64,000 bases of DNA. It comes from Micropterix aruncella. Its lineage: Eukaryota > Arthropoda > Insecta > Lepidoptera > Micropterigidae. Made by a program: the position numbers and the translations under genes. Positions 1 through 16,102 of this stretch are shown here, piece after piece. Location of the stretch: contig OX155972.1 of assembly GCA_944548615.1 (NCBI GenBank), forward strand, positions 1,347,854 to 1,411,853, read 5' to 3'. Numbering within the stretch: position 1 is the stretch's first letter; every line of letters begins with the position of its first letter. The notes under the pieces were generated by a model that ran no database searches, was not told the origin of the DNA, and saw only the letters and a list, made by a program, of their open reading frames with translations.

Positions 1-769
1 TCTCGGTCAGCAGCATAGCCCCAAAGCTCCAAGCCATACGACAGTGGCGCAACAAGCACCAACTCATCACAATGTGCATCAGTACGAGAGTAACACCGGA
101 CCGCGCTCTTTACCACAACGTCTAATATTTTGGTCTATGCCGCCGGATGTACCTGTTTGCCGTTATGATGGCTGATTGACCGTAAATTGAAGTAGATGAA
201 ATGTGTTTTGGTGACATTTAAAACCAGCTATGCGGATATAAACTCAGTAGGTAAAATATGCGGATCCATATATCATACAACAAGAAAAATATATAATTTT
301 TTTACCATTTTGTTATTACGGTTTTATACAGAACTATCTATTGCCCGCGGCTTCGCTTCGCGTATAGTTTCGAATCGATTTGTTAATTTAAGTAGGGTGG
401 CGTTTATTTGCCTTTTTAGACGCTACCTTTAGTTATATAGTGCAAGACGTCCCCCTCAGATGCACGCTCCCTATATCGTACGTACTCGTCTTGCTCCTCG
501 CCACCCGCGCCGCCTTCCTCTGAACGCTGATCTTGCCGGGCCATCAGCCGCCGCCGCCTGCTAGGTATCTCGGGGTGCTTGCACGCTTTACTAATTTCAT
601 GATATCTCTATAACTATATCACCTAAGAACTTACAATAGGTACATGACTAATTTTATCTTTATTAACCACCCGTAATATTGGATTATTTTATTTAGATAA
701 GAATTCCTGTTTTATTGCTAATGTATTCAACAAACACTGCCTACTTATTTTTCTTATTTTTTTTTTACT
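1..769. other. AT-rich unassigned DNA
   Basis: No coding pattern or RNA gene is recognised. A short GC-richer block near 460-580 and a motif near 340-365 (gcccgcggcttcgcttcgcg) resemble the hairpin-bearing 3' ends of some insect Helitrons, but no boundary can be set. The longest open frame here (78 codons) has no recognisable motif. Confidence 0.4.
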
Positions 770-1165
770 TAAAAGCAGTTATTGTAGCTTAAATATAAAA
801 GTTGGATATATGCTGTCCCTGACTTTTTTATAGATCTCTCTAAGGGGCTCCCTAGATGATCAATCATGCTTGACAAGCATCGCGTAGCGGGCTGAAAGGG
901 GATCGTAAACCGCGGGAAGAATGAAAATATTTTTTTAAAGTAATTACCAAAAATGCCTAATTTTGTAGTTTATACCAGGGAGTCAAGTAATTCATCAATT
1001 AATTACGTCTAATTAATGTTGATTACGTCTAATTAATACATTAACAAATATTATGATTTCGAAAACGAATATTGATCACAATAAAATATAGTCTATATCA
1101 CTCATTGATAATATATATAGCTTTCCATTAGTAAAAGAATTTATAAAATAGGATGAGTAGTTTTA
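770..1165 (-). repeat. Degenerate relative of the 750-bp Helitron family
   Basis: The stretch 'cttaaatataaaagtt..atatgctgtc..ctgactttttt' near 780-830 matches the interior of the complete 750-bp Helitrons at 14760-15509 and 46337-47086. The block near 1085-1160 resembles their 5' region (atatagcctat..gctttctattggtaaa). Neither terminus is preserved, so this is an internal remnant. Orientation is inferred from the 14760 copy. Confidence 0.4.
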
Positions 1166-1227
1166 AATCGTTTTTTTTTTCAGTCTTAATGTTTTGAATC
1201 GGATGATTTGAAGAAACATTAGGGCGG

Positions 1228-1913
1228 TGTCGACTACAACGAGAGAAACCGTCAACCCAGGTCGTTATAACGATATGCAATCGCTATTTTAGCCGTAAGG
1301 TGAGCGTAGAAAGCTTAGAGACAATACAAATCTACTGTCTAGCTATGCCAACATGCCCGTCAGAGACAAATGACTTACGGCGAGGCACAGGGAAAGGTTC
1401 TCAGCCTCGCCCCCTGACTATCAGTTTTGAAAGGATATCTTCTTCTGGAATTAGCCATCAGAATACCTTTAACCTCCCGACTGATCACGACCTCTACCTG
1501 CCGTATGTTTAGCGGTGATTCGGTTTGAATCTATCGCGGACCAAAAGGCATCTTTTGTCCGGCTCTGAATTTAGGATAAGGTAGCCTAATGGTCATTTCA
1601 AGAGTCGTTAACGACAGGTCAACATTCACCCCCGCTGCTTAGGAGACAGTATTTTCCATAGTCTCCAGACTTCTTTAACAATTTGTCAGAGTGAACAACC
1701 TATTGGCGTCGCCGAACGGTGCACAAACCGTCCAGTCCAGGGATGCCATCCCGCTAGGAGAAACCGGTCCACCAGCTTTGAGGCCTGAGACGCGAGAGTC
1801 TTACCCGGAGTAGCCTTCCGCACGAGGAGGCTTCTGAATAGGAGCTGAGTCGTGAGTTAAGTCGATCCGAGAACAAATTGGATCTTATTGCCCAATCTGC
1901 ACGAAACCTAACG
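1228..1913 (+). repeat. Z repeat copy 1 (diverged long subfamily)
   Basis: This is the first of three head-to-tail units. It starts at 'tcgactacaacg' and ends at 'cgatttgcagaaacaactag', the linker that opens the next unit. It is clearly GC-richer than its surroundings. It shares blocks in the same order with the minus-strand copy at 41640-42362, including 'agtcttacccgg' and 'gaggcttctgaataggagct', so the two form a subfamily. No frame is conserved between copies, so it is probably non-coding. The family is not recognised. Confidence 0.7.
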
Positions 1914-2474
1914 ATTTGCAGAAACAACTAGAGCTGTCGACTACAACGGGCAAACCCATTACCTCAGGAAGTTTTGATGATATCATTCGTTCTGTCTTCC
2001 ATGAGGTGAGCGCAGATGACTTAGGACAAAAACAGTCCACCGTCAAGTTCCGTCACATGCCCGTAAGAAGCCAACGCCTTGCGTCATCCAGCGGGCCGAC
2101 ACTCGCGCCCTTACCAGATTATCCAGTCTCCCGACTGGTTACGATATCGGGAGGCCGAATAATCGTTTCAAGAGCAGTTGCCATAAGGTTAACAACCACC
2201 CCCACTATAGGAAACATTACTGTTCTCAGATTCCCCCGGCTGCTGGTCGGAGTGCACAATCGATTGGCTGACACCGCACGGTGCGTAACCCGTTCAGAAG
2301 CGCCCGAATGTTGACTCCTAAGGAATACCAGCCCGCAGGCCAGCGTCCTATCCCAGCTCTCCCTTCTGCGTGGAGGCCGCTAGATGGGTGTTACACGTGA
2401 GTATGACCGACCCTGAACGAATGGGTCTTCGTGGCTAACTCAAACAGGGCTGATTAGCTCCCGATTTTTAGATT
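1914..2474 (+). repeat. Z repeat copy 2
   Basis: Second tandem unit. It opens with 'gctgtcgactacaacgggc' and carries the family's ordered blocks: 'gagcgcagatgacttagg', 'cagtccaccgtcaag', 'catgcccgtaag', 'gtttcaagagcagttgcc', 'cgattggctgac' and 'gcgtggaggcc'. It ends near 'gggctgattagctcccg'. A 132-codon open frame (1916-2314) lies within it. Most other copies do not keep that frame over its length, so it is not called a gene. Confidence 0.75.
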
Positions 2475-2863
2475 TGCAGAAACAAATAGAGCTGTCAACT
2501 ACAACGGGCGAACCCGTCACCTCAGGAAGCTTTAACGATTGGTCGTTCTATCTCCCATGAAGTGAACGCAGAAGACTTGGACAAAACAGTCCACCGTCAA
2601 GCTCCGCCACATGCCCGTAAGAGGCCAACGCCTTATCCGCGAGATAACCAGTTATGTTACTCAGCGGGCTTACACTCACGCCCTTACTTCCAATCGCGAC
2701 CAGATTACTCTGGTCTCTCGACTGGTTATGAGTTCGAGGTAGCTTGCGCGGTCCTCTCCCTTACAAAGCGGTGAAACGGTGTAAACCGAATCTATCGCGG
2801 ACCACGGCGTCCTTTGCCCGGCTGTTCACCCAGGATCGGGTAGCCGAGATTTGCAGAAACAAA
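2475..2863 (+). repeat. Z repeat copy 3 (3' truncated)
   Basis: Third tandem unit, again opened by the linker 'gatttgcagaaacaaatag' and 'gctgtcaactacaacgggc'. It follows the family consensus to 'caggatcgggtagccga' and is then cut. The break is followed by one more copy of the linker 'gatttgcagaaacaa', after which unrelated AT-rich DNA begins. The recurring linker at all three joins shows these are true tandem units. Confidence 0.75.
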
Positions 2864-4019
2864 ATAATATACTCCCATGCTTTCCGGTATGTTTCTATAC
2901 TGTGCATTAACGGTTCGAATATATTATTATGAGAAAAGTGGGAGTGGCGGATTGCGTGCGTCGGCGCTTTAATGGCCACCGTGTGTGTTCGCCTTAAACG
3001 CTTGATGGGCGCATAAAAGGCACTATTATTGCCCCGTATTCCCTCCTTTATGGACATTTTGCGCGGATTATGGCCCGCCTTGCCTTATATTGCCTCTCCT
3101 TCGCCTTAACCAACCTATTTTCAATATTCACATTGGATGTAGCTAGGTATGTATTATAAGGTACTTACCTATGTAGGTATTTGTCTTTTTACAAGCTTTT
3201 TATTAAATTACAATTTTCATATGTAAGTTACCCGTTTCAAAATTTGCAAACCATTTTTCAACCACTTGCTGATCCGATTGAGCTGAAATTTGGCATACTT
3301 TGGAAAGTTCGTTGACAATTCTCTTGTCCACCCTATATCAGAATAATCCCAGTTGCACGGACTAGTCCCAGTAGCATATATGCACGAAACCGTTCGCTAC
3401 CAAAACTATTCCAAGCAGATCGAATTAATCAATCCAACAAATCAACAATTTATGGAAAAATACCACATCTGAGCATTTTCATTTTTATTGCAATGATTGA
3501 AGCACATGAAAGTAGCTGCTTCGTTGCAATTGAGAAAAGACTAAAAGGAAAGATAATTCAAATATTTCAAAAACAAATATTGAATATTGTGAATATTTTA
3601 GCTAGGAGGCCATATTTGAGGTGACTGTGGATGAATGCGTAGTACAAGATTAAGAGTTGAAGAATGAAGTTCGAACCCTAACATACTAAATTCTTAATGC
3701 TTAATGGTTCGAACCCTAACATAAACGCTAGTTATGACGTTCGACATATTTAAAGACATATATACTGCAAACAACATTGACGACAAAAGTTGAAGTCGAA
3801 AGAAAGATACCTACTATCAAAACGAGGAAACGGTTGGCAGCTAGCTAGCAAACCTTGGGCTAATGCACATATTATTTTTTATCAAGAAAAAAGCTTGGGA
3901 TGCTTACAACAGAGGCAAAGAATGTCATGACACAGAAAGCAACCATTCCTATTATCAAAAATACCGACAGCACTGTAACGAAGTGACAAACACGTAATAG
4001 AGAGCGACCACAAATCATT
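2864..4019. other. Unassigned DNA upstream of a LINE remnant
   Basis: No gene or known repeat is recognised with confidence. The phrase near 3265-3300 (gctgatccgattgagctgaaatttgg) is the sort of fragment found in many dispersed insect repeats. A duplicated 'gttcgaaccctaacat' occurs at about 3670 and 3707. The downstream part may include the decayed 5' region of the LINE starting near 4020. Confidence 0.3.
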
Positions 4020-5760
4020 TAACAAACATATGAGAACACAAACTGCCTCCAAGATGTCTGTGCCCCAAAAGATCAAGGATCCGATTAATGGTAAAATGCT
4101 GACTTCCAGTAAAGCTATTGCGTATGCATTTGGTAGGCAGTTTCATCTAACCTATGGCCGTGTACCCTTTGGACCTATGGCCGTGAACCCTCTGGACCAA
4201 TACCACCAATGAAATGTGAAAGGACCAAGGATACACTAGAGTACGTGGAGTTGATAACGCCGATTATGTTGAGGAGTATCTAAACTCCCTCGACGACGCC
4301 TCCTCATGTGGACCCGACAACATACCGACCATTATTCTAAAAACGTGTTTCAAGGAAATCAGTCCCAACCTGTCGGACATTATGATTTATTCACTTGAGA
4401 ATGGCTCTGTATCGCAGGAGTGGGAAACTCCTACAATTACGCCAATTTTTAAAAAAGGAGATAGTATGGTCCCGGTCAACTACCGTCCCATAAGTATAGC
4501 TTCTGCTTTATGCAAATGTATGGAGAGAATAGTGGCTAACTCTATTAGGAAGTGCAGCAGACTACCACGTACTTCCGGAAGAGCAGCATGGTTTTATCCC
4601 TGGGAAATCCGTTACCACTAATCTCCTTTCCTGCGTGAATGAATGGAGTATTGCTATGGATGCCCACATCCCGACCGATGTGATATACTTGGACTTCAAA
4701 AAGGCATTTGACAAGGTACCGCTGGAAAGGCTTCTCGCTAAGCTAGAACACATCGGCATACAGGAAAGCTGCACAGCTGGATTAAGTCCTTTCTGGGTGG
4801 CCTCACATTTAAAGTGCGAATTGGCGACACTCTCTCAGACGAATTCAATGTGGTCAGCGGAGTTGTGCAAGGATCAGTGTTGGGCCCTACGCTGTTCAAC
4901 TTATTCATCACTGATCATAAAAAAGACCTTACTTCAAGTGTGAGTTTCTTCGCAAATTACACCAAACTGTTAACAAATCATACTATAGCAAACCTCAGCG
5001 AAGAGCTTGATCAAATTCGTGATTGGTCCACAACATGGTTGATGAAGCTGAATGCTGACAAATGTACGGTCCTTCACATCGGCAAGAGCAACCACAAACA
5101 CCAGTACTATCTAGGACCGAATCCGTTACAAACTGTTACGAAACAAAAGAACCTGGGCATAACGATAGTCAGCTATCTTAAGTGGGGTGAGCACATTTCA
5201 CAGATCGTGAAGAAAGCAAACTCAATTATGTACCTCATCCGCAAGTCGTTTAACTACCTCACACCAACCTTATTTGTGTAACTATGCAAAACCTACATCA
5301 AACCAATGCTAGAGTTCGGATTCCAGATATATAATCCGTACTTTGTGAAAGACGAGGAACTCTCAGAGAAAGTCCAGCGCGAGCGACCAAGATGCCAATG
5401 GGGTTCAAAAATCTGGAAAGTGGAGAACGATTCCGCAGATTGCAACTGCCTTCACTCAAAGATCGTCGGATCAGGGGTGACCTCCTTGAAACATATAAGA
5501 TTCTCAACGGATGCTACAATTGCCTCGAATTGTCTTCTATCTTCAAAAGAAACTACAAGCATCATCTGTGAGGACGAAACTTTAAGCTGTAGAAAACACG
5601 ATTCCAAATGAATCCCAGGAAACATTTCCTGACCAATCGGATTGTGGTCCAGTAGAATAGTTTACCTGCTGAATTGGTAGAAGCGAGTAATATCAACTTA
5701 TTTAGTCGCACATCGTAAATAGAAATCGTAATTGTACTCAGTTTTATATTCAAACATATC
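4020..5760 (+). pseudogene. CR1-like LINE reverse transcriptase, dead copy
   Basis: Frameshifted pieces spell an RT in order. These are a 5' piece (about 4030-4210), 'TPIFKKGD' and 'NYRPISI' (motifs 1-2, about 4440-4500), 'VIYLDFKKAFDKVPLERLL' (motif A, about 4680), 'GVVQGSVLGPTLFNLF' (motif B, about 4860), then motif C and the thumb to a stop near 5281. More C-terminal sequence follows to about 5600. Motif C, normally F/YADD, reads FANY at 4949-4960, so both catalytic aspartates after the alanine are lost. Several frame changes separate the pieces. The endonuclease domain is not visible. Clade is inferred from the motif style: CR1 or Jockey superfamily. Confidence 0.8.
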
Positions 5761-5826
5761 AGCAATTATGCTCCCTGTTTGTAAAAGTATTATTATTAAT
5801 AATAATCATAATAGTATCTGTTATGC

Positions 5827-5860
<34 letters not shown>

Positions 5861-6133
5861 AGCGATAGTGGTAGGTAGATGGGTAGAGAGTTGGATTGTT
5901 GCCGCTCTGCCTTTAATATCGCGCGGAATGCGTCTACAGTTGAGCCGAGCAGGAGGCCTCTTGCGTAGCCATGGATACCAACAACCCTCAACCATCCCTA
6001 CCCACCCCCCACTGCCCCCGCCTTTTCACCCCACCGTTGGTGATGGATGGACGAGGAAATGCTTTCAAACGCCGCACCCTCAACACGCCAAATAACCGAC
6101 ACATCTTCTCTTATAATACTATCTAACTAAACA
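5761..6133. other. Unassigned DNA with a short (TA)n tract
   Basis: Contains a (TA)n run at about 5829-5857 and a pyrimidine/C-rich stretch at about 5980-6030. Short open frames on both strands are not recognisable. Confidence 0.4.
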
Positions 6134-8092
<1,959 letters not shown>

Positions 8093-10850
8093 ATTATTCT
8101 CATGCAGATATGCATCCCGAACCTACACAAGTTCCTTTAGAAATCCCAATTATTGAAAATTTGATACCATCAGTTACAAATTCTAATGCTGCACAGGTTC
8201 CTATAAATAACGATAGACTTGTCGTAAAAAACTTGTCCTCAAAAATTATAAACCATAATGAATATTCAGTTTTATCTAAAGGGCTAAATTTCACACCAAC
8301 TCCCAAAGTTGACCATTTCAGTTTTGGAAATGATATAGCAAAATTTTGTCGTAATTTGAGATGGCGTGAGTTTTGGCATTCAAGGGACAAAAATGGTAAT
8401 AATAGTAAATTACATGACGCACTGGCAAAATTTCGACAATATTCTAATAAAGAGCCACCCTCTCTTCCAAAAAATCATCCTGTAGAAATATTTATTACAG
8501 TTTTAATGAACAAAGTTACACAACCAACATTTTTAAACAGCCTCAAACCTACACCTAACTTAACATCTGATGAACTTTCAGCTCTTAACAACCTAAGCAA
8601 AGATACCAATATCATCATTTTGCCAGCTGATAAAGGTTCAACTACAGTCATCCTTAATAAAACAGACTATGTAGCTGAAGGTTTGAGGCAACTCAGAGAC
8701 GAAACTTCCTATAAAAAATTATATAGTGATCCGAATCAAAATTTTGCTAATACAATAAAAAAATATATTGAACAACAAAAAACCATTGAAAAATTATCAG
8801 ATGAAGATGTTAACACTTTAATTCCTAACCCTATCAGAACACCAAATTTGTACTTATTGCCAAAAATTCATAAACCTAATAATCCAGGAAGACCGATAGT
8901 AGCTAGTTTTAACTCACCCACAGAAAGAATTTCAGCTTTTGTCGATTACTTTCTACAGCCATTTGTAAAAAATCTCAAGTCACACATTAAAGATAGTTAC
9001 CATTTTATCGAGATTCTAAAAAATACCACAATTCCTAAGACTGACAACTTATTACTTGTTACAATTGACGCTGTCTCTCTTTATACTAATATTCCCCATG
9101 ATTTAGGCTTAGAAGCGATTTCCCATTACCTTAATCAAAGGCCCAGCCCCCAAATTCCTTCTACAAATTTTCTTTGTAAGTTGGCTGAATTCGTCCTCAC
9201 TAAGAATGCTTTTTCTTTTGAAGATGAATTTTATCTCCAAATTAAAGGTACAGCAATGGGAACAAGAATGGCCCCTTCTTATGCTAATCTTTTCATGGGG
9301 TTATTAGAAAATAATTTTCTTCTTACTCAAAATTTACAACCACTAATGTGGTATAGGTTTATTGATGATATTATACTGTTTTGGCCACATGGACATGACA
9401 CACTCACTGACTTCCTTACAGATTTAAATAATTTCGGACCCTTAGATTTTACATACACTATATCAGAAAATCAAATTACATTCTTAGACGTTGATCTAAC
9501 TCTATCCGAAGGCACCATTAAAACTGCAATTCATATAAAACCTACAAACAAAGAGCAATACCTACATTTCGATAGCTGTCATCCGTTTCATACCAAAAAG
9601 TCAATTCCATATTCAATGTCAATTCGCGGACACCGTTTAATTAATAATAAAGAAAATTTAGATAAGTACCTTTCCAATCTTAAAAAATCACTAATAGAAA
9701 GAAATTATCCTGCCTCTTTGTTAGATAAAAATATAATAAATTCCGAAACAAAATTTTCACCTAAACCTAAATTGGTTTCAAATTTAAATCAAAATAAAAT
9801 CTTTCTGAGTACTACTTATTTTCCTGGCACTGAGAAACTGCGACCTATTTTAGCAGATTTATTCCCTATTATAGCTAACGACCCATCAACCAAAGGTTTA
9901 TTAGATATACCACCAATTTTATCATTTCGAAAACCTCCTAATTTAAAATCAATACTTAATAAAAATAATCGAAATTATCTTAGTAATAACAAAAATTTTG
10001 GCCTACAGCCTTGTGGTCGATCACGTTGTAAAACATGTCCTTTATTAGATCGAAGCATTTATTTTACTAGTCCTAACACTCCTAATAGTTACAGAGTTCC
10101 TTTTAATAGTAGTTGCATTTCAAAAAATATTGTATATCAATTACTTTGCCAGACCTGCAATGCATTTTATATTGGGGAAACAACTACACCTCTTAGCATT
10201 AGGTTAAATAATCACAGGGCCAGCGTAGGCAATGATAGTCAACTTCCAATAGCATTGCATGCTAAGGCACACAATTTAACTTTTGATAATTGTTTTAAAG
10301 TAAAAATTATTAAGTGCCTTGGCGATAACGCTAAAGAAAGAGACGTTAAATCTTGGGAGTTGGCTTTTATAAATATTTTAGGCGCTTGCAAGGGTCCCGG
10401 TCTGAATAGGCAAAATTAATACAGTAATTATATTTGTTCAGACATATTCATTAAAAGCTTATTAATATTTTTCATTTAAAAATCATTATCAATAATGTTT
10501 TTCAAGGTCGGTTATAGTGTATTATAACGATATTGCAAAATATTATTAACCCATTTCTCTATGTTCAGTTTTTTTAAATTTAAATTTTGAAAAAATTGTT
10601 CTATCAGAAATGTCATGGAGATGAATACGACTTGTGTCGAAATATTCTCAATCATATAATTTCTTCTAAAATAAGTTACTAACATCCATTTCTGTTACAG
10701 AAACCATCCTCCTATACTTATTACATCCAAGGGCATACAGTAATTCGGCTGCAATAACTAAGAACATCATAAATTATCAATTGCGGAAACAGGTGCTGCT
10801 GCCCTAAGTATTTAAAGAGGACATTAACTATCGGTAAAATGTTTCTGGTC
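8093..10850 (+). mobile_element. Penelope-like element copy 1 (5' truncated, tandem partner)
   Basis: Enters the element at the position equivalent to 11528 in copy 2 ('ataaacaattattctcatg'), so the first 185 codons and the leader are missing. It keeps the rest of the frame, stop and 3' region. That 3' region (10420-10850) reads straight into the terminus and complete leader of copy 2, with no target DNA between them. A truncated upstream copy fused head-to-tail to a longer one is the pseudo-LTR arrangement known for Penelope elements. Confidence 0.9.
8110..10419 (+). CDS. PLE reverse transcriptase/GIY-YIG endonuclease, N-terminally truncated
   Basis: An uninterrupted 769-codon frame equal to residues 186-954 of the intact copy at 18492-21356. 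RT motifs in order are '[17 protein letters not shown]', motif A '[12 protein letters not shown]' (Asp at residue 320 here), motif B '[17 protein letters not shown]', motif C '[10 protein letters not shown]' (FIDD at 417-420) and 'ITFLDVDL'. A cysteine-rich linker '[12 protein letters not shown]' precedes the GIY-YIG nuclease, seen as 'IVYQLL' (about 675-679) and 'FYIGET' (about 686-691). The first ATG is simply the first Met after the truncation. The catalytic core looks complete, but the N-terminal region and promoter are absent, so the copy is probably not autonomous. It appears near-identical in DNA to copy 2. Confidence 0.9.
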   Translation: MHPEPTQVPLEIPIIENLIPSVTNSNAAQVPINNDRLVVKNLSSKIINHNEYSVLSKGLNFTPTPKVDHFSFGNDIAKFCRNLRWREFWHSRDKNGNNSKLHDALAKFRQYSNKEPPSLPKNHPVEIFITVLMNKVTQPTFLNSLKPTPNLTSDELSALNNLSKDTNIIILPADKGSTTVILNKTDYVAEGLRQLRDETSYKKLYSDPNQNFANTIKKYIEQQKTIEKLSDEDVNTLIPNPIRTPNLYLLPKIHKPNNPGRPIVASFNSPTERISAFVDYFLQPFVKNLKSHIKDSYHFIEILKNTTIPKTDNLLLVTIDAVSLYTNIPHDLGLEAISHYLNQRPSPQIPSTNFLCKLAEFVLTKNAFSFEDEFYLQIKGTAMGTRMAPSYANLFMGLLENNFLLTQNLQPLMWYRFIDDIILFWPHGHDTLTDFLTDLNNFGPLDFTYTISENQITFLDVDLTLSEGTIKTAIHIKPTNKEQYLHFDSCHPFHTKKSIPYSMSIRGHRLINNKENLDKYLSNLKKSLIERNYPASLLDKNIINSETKFSPKPKLVSNLNQNKIFLSTTYFPGTEKLRPILADLFPIIANDPSTKGLLDIPPILSFRKPPNLKSILNKNNRNYLSNNKNFGLQPCGRSRCKTCPLLDRSIYFTSPNTPNSYRVPFNSSCISKNIVYQLLCQTCNAFYIGETTTPLSIRLNNHRASVGNDSQLPIALHAKAHNLTFDNCFKVKIIKCLGDNAKERDVKSWELAFINILGACKGPGLNRQN

Positions 10851-14697
<3,847 letters not shown>

Positions 14698-14759
14698 GAT
14701 CCAGGATTTATATTTGGGGGGGGCTGAGGGTCGGTCTCGCTAATAGCTATATCAGTAAA

Positions 14760-15509
14760 CTAGCTGACCCGTGCCCACTTCGTTGGGCGGTAAAACTTTT
14801 TACTTGTGATGAAATTATGAGTGTAGTTTGGTTAGTACTGATTGCTATGATTTATTTCCTGACTGCCAAAAGAAGGGTTATATTTTTACTGCATATGTAT
14901 GTATGTATTTGCATACCAATTTGACTAATTTACCGATATTTGTGAGGGTCTTCTTGTGAGTTTCTTATTTGTGAGTGCCTTATCTCTTCAACCATTTATG
15001 CAGTATAATTGAAATTATATACAGTAAAAGGGAAAAGTCTTTTGTTTTAGACACTTTAGTAGACGATAAATTTCCTTATTTTGATAATAATTCATAATCG
15101 TTGATAATATGACCAATAAACATTACCTAACGATTTAAATTATTTTTTTTTTTGAAATACTACTTTTTGTGACTTAAATATAAAAGTTACACATATGCCG
15201 TCGCTGACTTTTTTGTAGGCATTATTAATTAAGCTCTACAACTTGTCTCTAGAATTTAATCATATATCTCTCATCGTTAAGGCAGCGTTAGTTAGAAACC
15301 TTTTCTTTCGACCGTTTTTTCCGACTTACTTTGGAAATCCGACTACCACGGAAAAGTCTTTTCATTTTTCGGATTAATATATAGCCTATGACACTCACAA
15401 ATAACGTGGCTTTCTATTGGTAAATCATTTTCAAAATCGGTTCAGTAGATCCAGAGATTACTTCCTACAACCTCACAAACTTTACCTCTTTATAATATTA
15501 GTAGGTAGA
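14760..15509 (-). mobile_element. Non-autonomous Helitron, 750 bp, complete
   Basis: Read on the minus strand it begins TCTACCTACTAATATTATAA at 15509 and ends with the hairpin motif 'GCCCAACGAAGTGGGC' and 'GGGTCAGCTAG' at 14760. It is flanked by A on the 5' side and T on the 3' side, the A|T insertion expected for Helitrons. It has the same length and termini as 46337-47086. It has no coding capacity, so it would depend on Rep/helicase from an autonomous element. Confidence 0.85.
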
Positions 15510-15534
15510 TAGACGACACGGTCGCGGTTCCATA

Positions 15535-15940
15535 CCTATGTCGTATTATCCTTTAACTATGTATGCAGTAAAACGGAAAAGTCTTTTGTTTTAAACACTT
15601 GAGACAATAAATTTATTTATTTTGATAATAATTCATAATTGTTGATAATATGAAAAATAAACATGTCCTAACGATTTAACTTATTTTTTTAATTAGAGAA
15701 ACTACTTTTTGTGGCTTAAATATAAAAGTTAGACATATGCTGTCGCTGACTTTTTTGTAGGCATTACTTATCAAGCTCTACAACTTTTCTCTAAAATTTA
15801 ATCATAGATCTCTCATCGTTAAGGCAGCGTTAGTTAGAAACCTTTACGTTTGACCGTTTTTTCCGACTTACTTTGGAAATCCAACTACCACGAAAAAGTC
15901 TTTTCATTTTTCGGATTAATATATAGCCTATGATAACAAT
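15535..15940 (-). repeat. Internal fragment of the same 750-bp Helitron family
   Basis: Repeats the interior of the adjoining element almost base for base ('gcagtaaaacggaaaagtc', 'gacatatgctgtcgctgac', 'ttaaggcagcgttagttag', 'taatatatagcctatgat'), but lacks both termini. Arrangement with the complete copy is direct and close (about 25 bp apart). Confidence 0.8.
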
Positions 15941-16102
15941 AATTCCTGATTCTACTTAAAGGTATTTTATTGCTCTACTAAGTTTCACAGAAAATTAAGA
16001 TAAAAAACTATGTTACTCGTAAGAACCATTAAGTTTTATTTTTCAATGGACATTGCTAGTCTCCGAGGATACTTTTGTCCGAATTCTTTCACAACTTCTT
16101 CA

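Noticed and set aside
1916..2314. 132-codon frame in Z repeat copy 2
   Set aside because: Other Z copies carry stops or indels in this frame. Only short stretches such as the 'HNRLAD' region match the frame at 60035-60379, as expected from shared DNA.
2690..2740. tRNA-derived SINE signal (ggttatgagttcgaggt) in Z repeats
   Set aside because: Only a weak B-box resemblance, no A box at the right distance, and no poly-A or tRNA-like head.
8100..8390. 96-codon antisense frame opposite the PLE gene (also 11543-11866 and 20521-20811)
   Set aside because: Recurs only because the underlying PLE sequence is repeated; it is a shadow of the real frame.
10600..10660. Possible hammerhead ribozyme in the PLE 3' region (gagatgaatacgacttgtgtcgaaat)
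   Set aside because: Penelope-like elements can carry hammerheads, and GATGA..CGAAA looks suggestive. The core positions before GATGA are GA rather than CU, and the would-be stem II does not pair directly beside the core.
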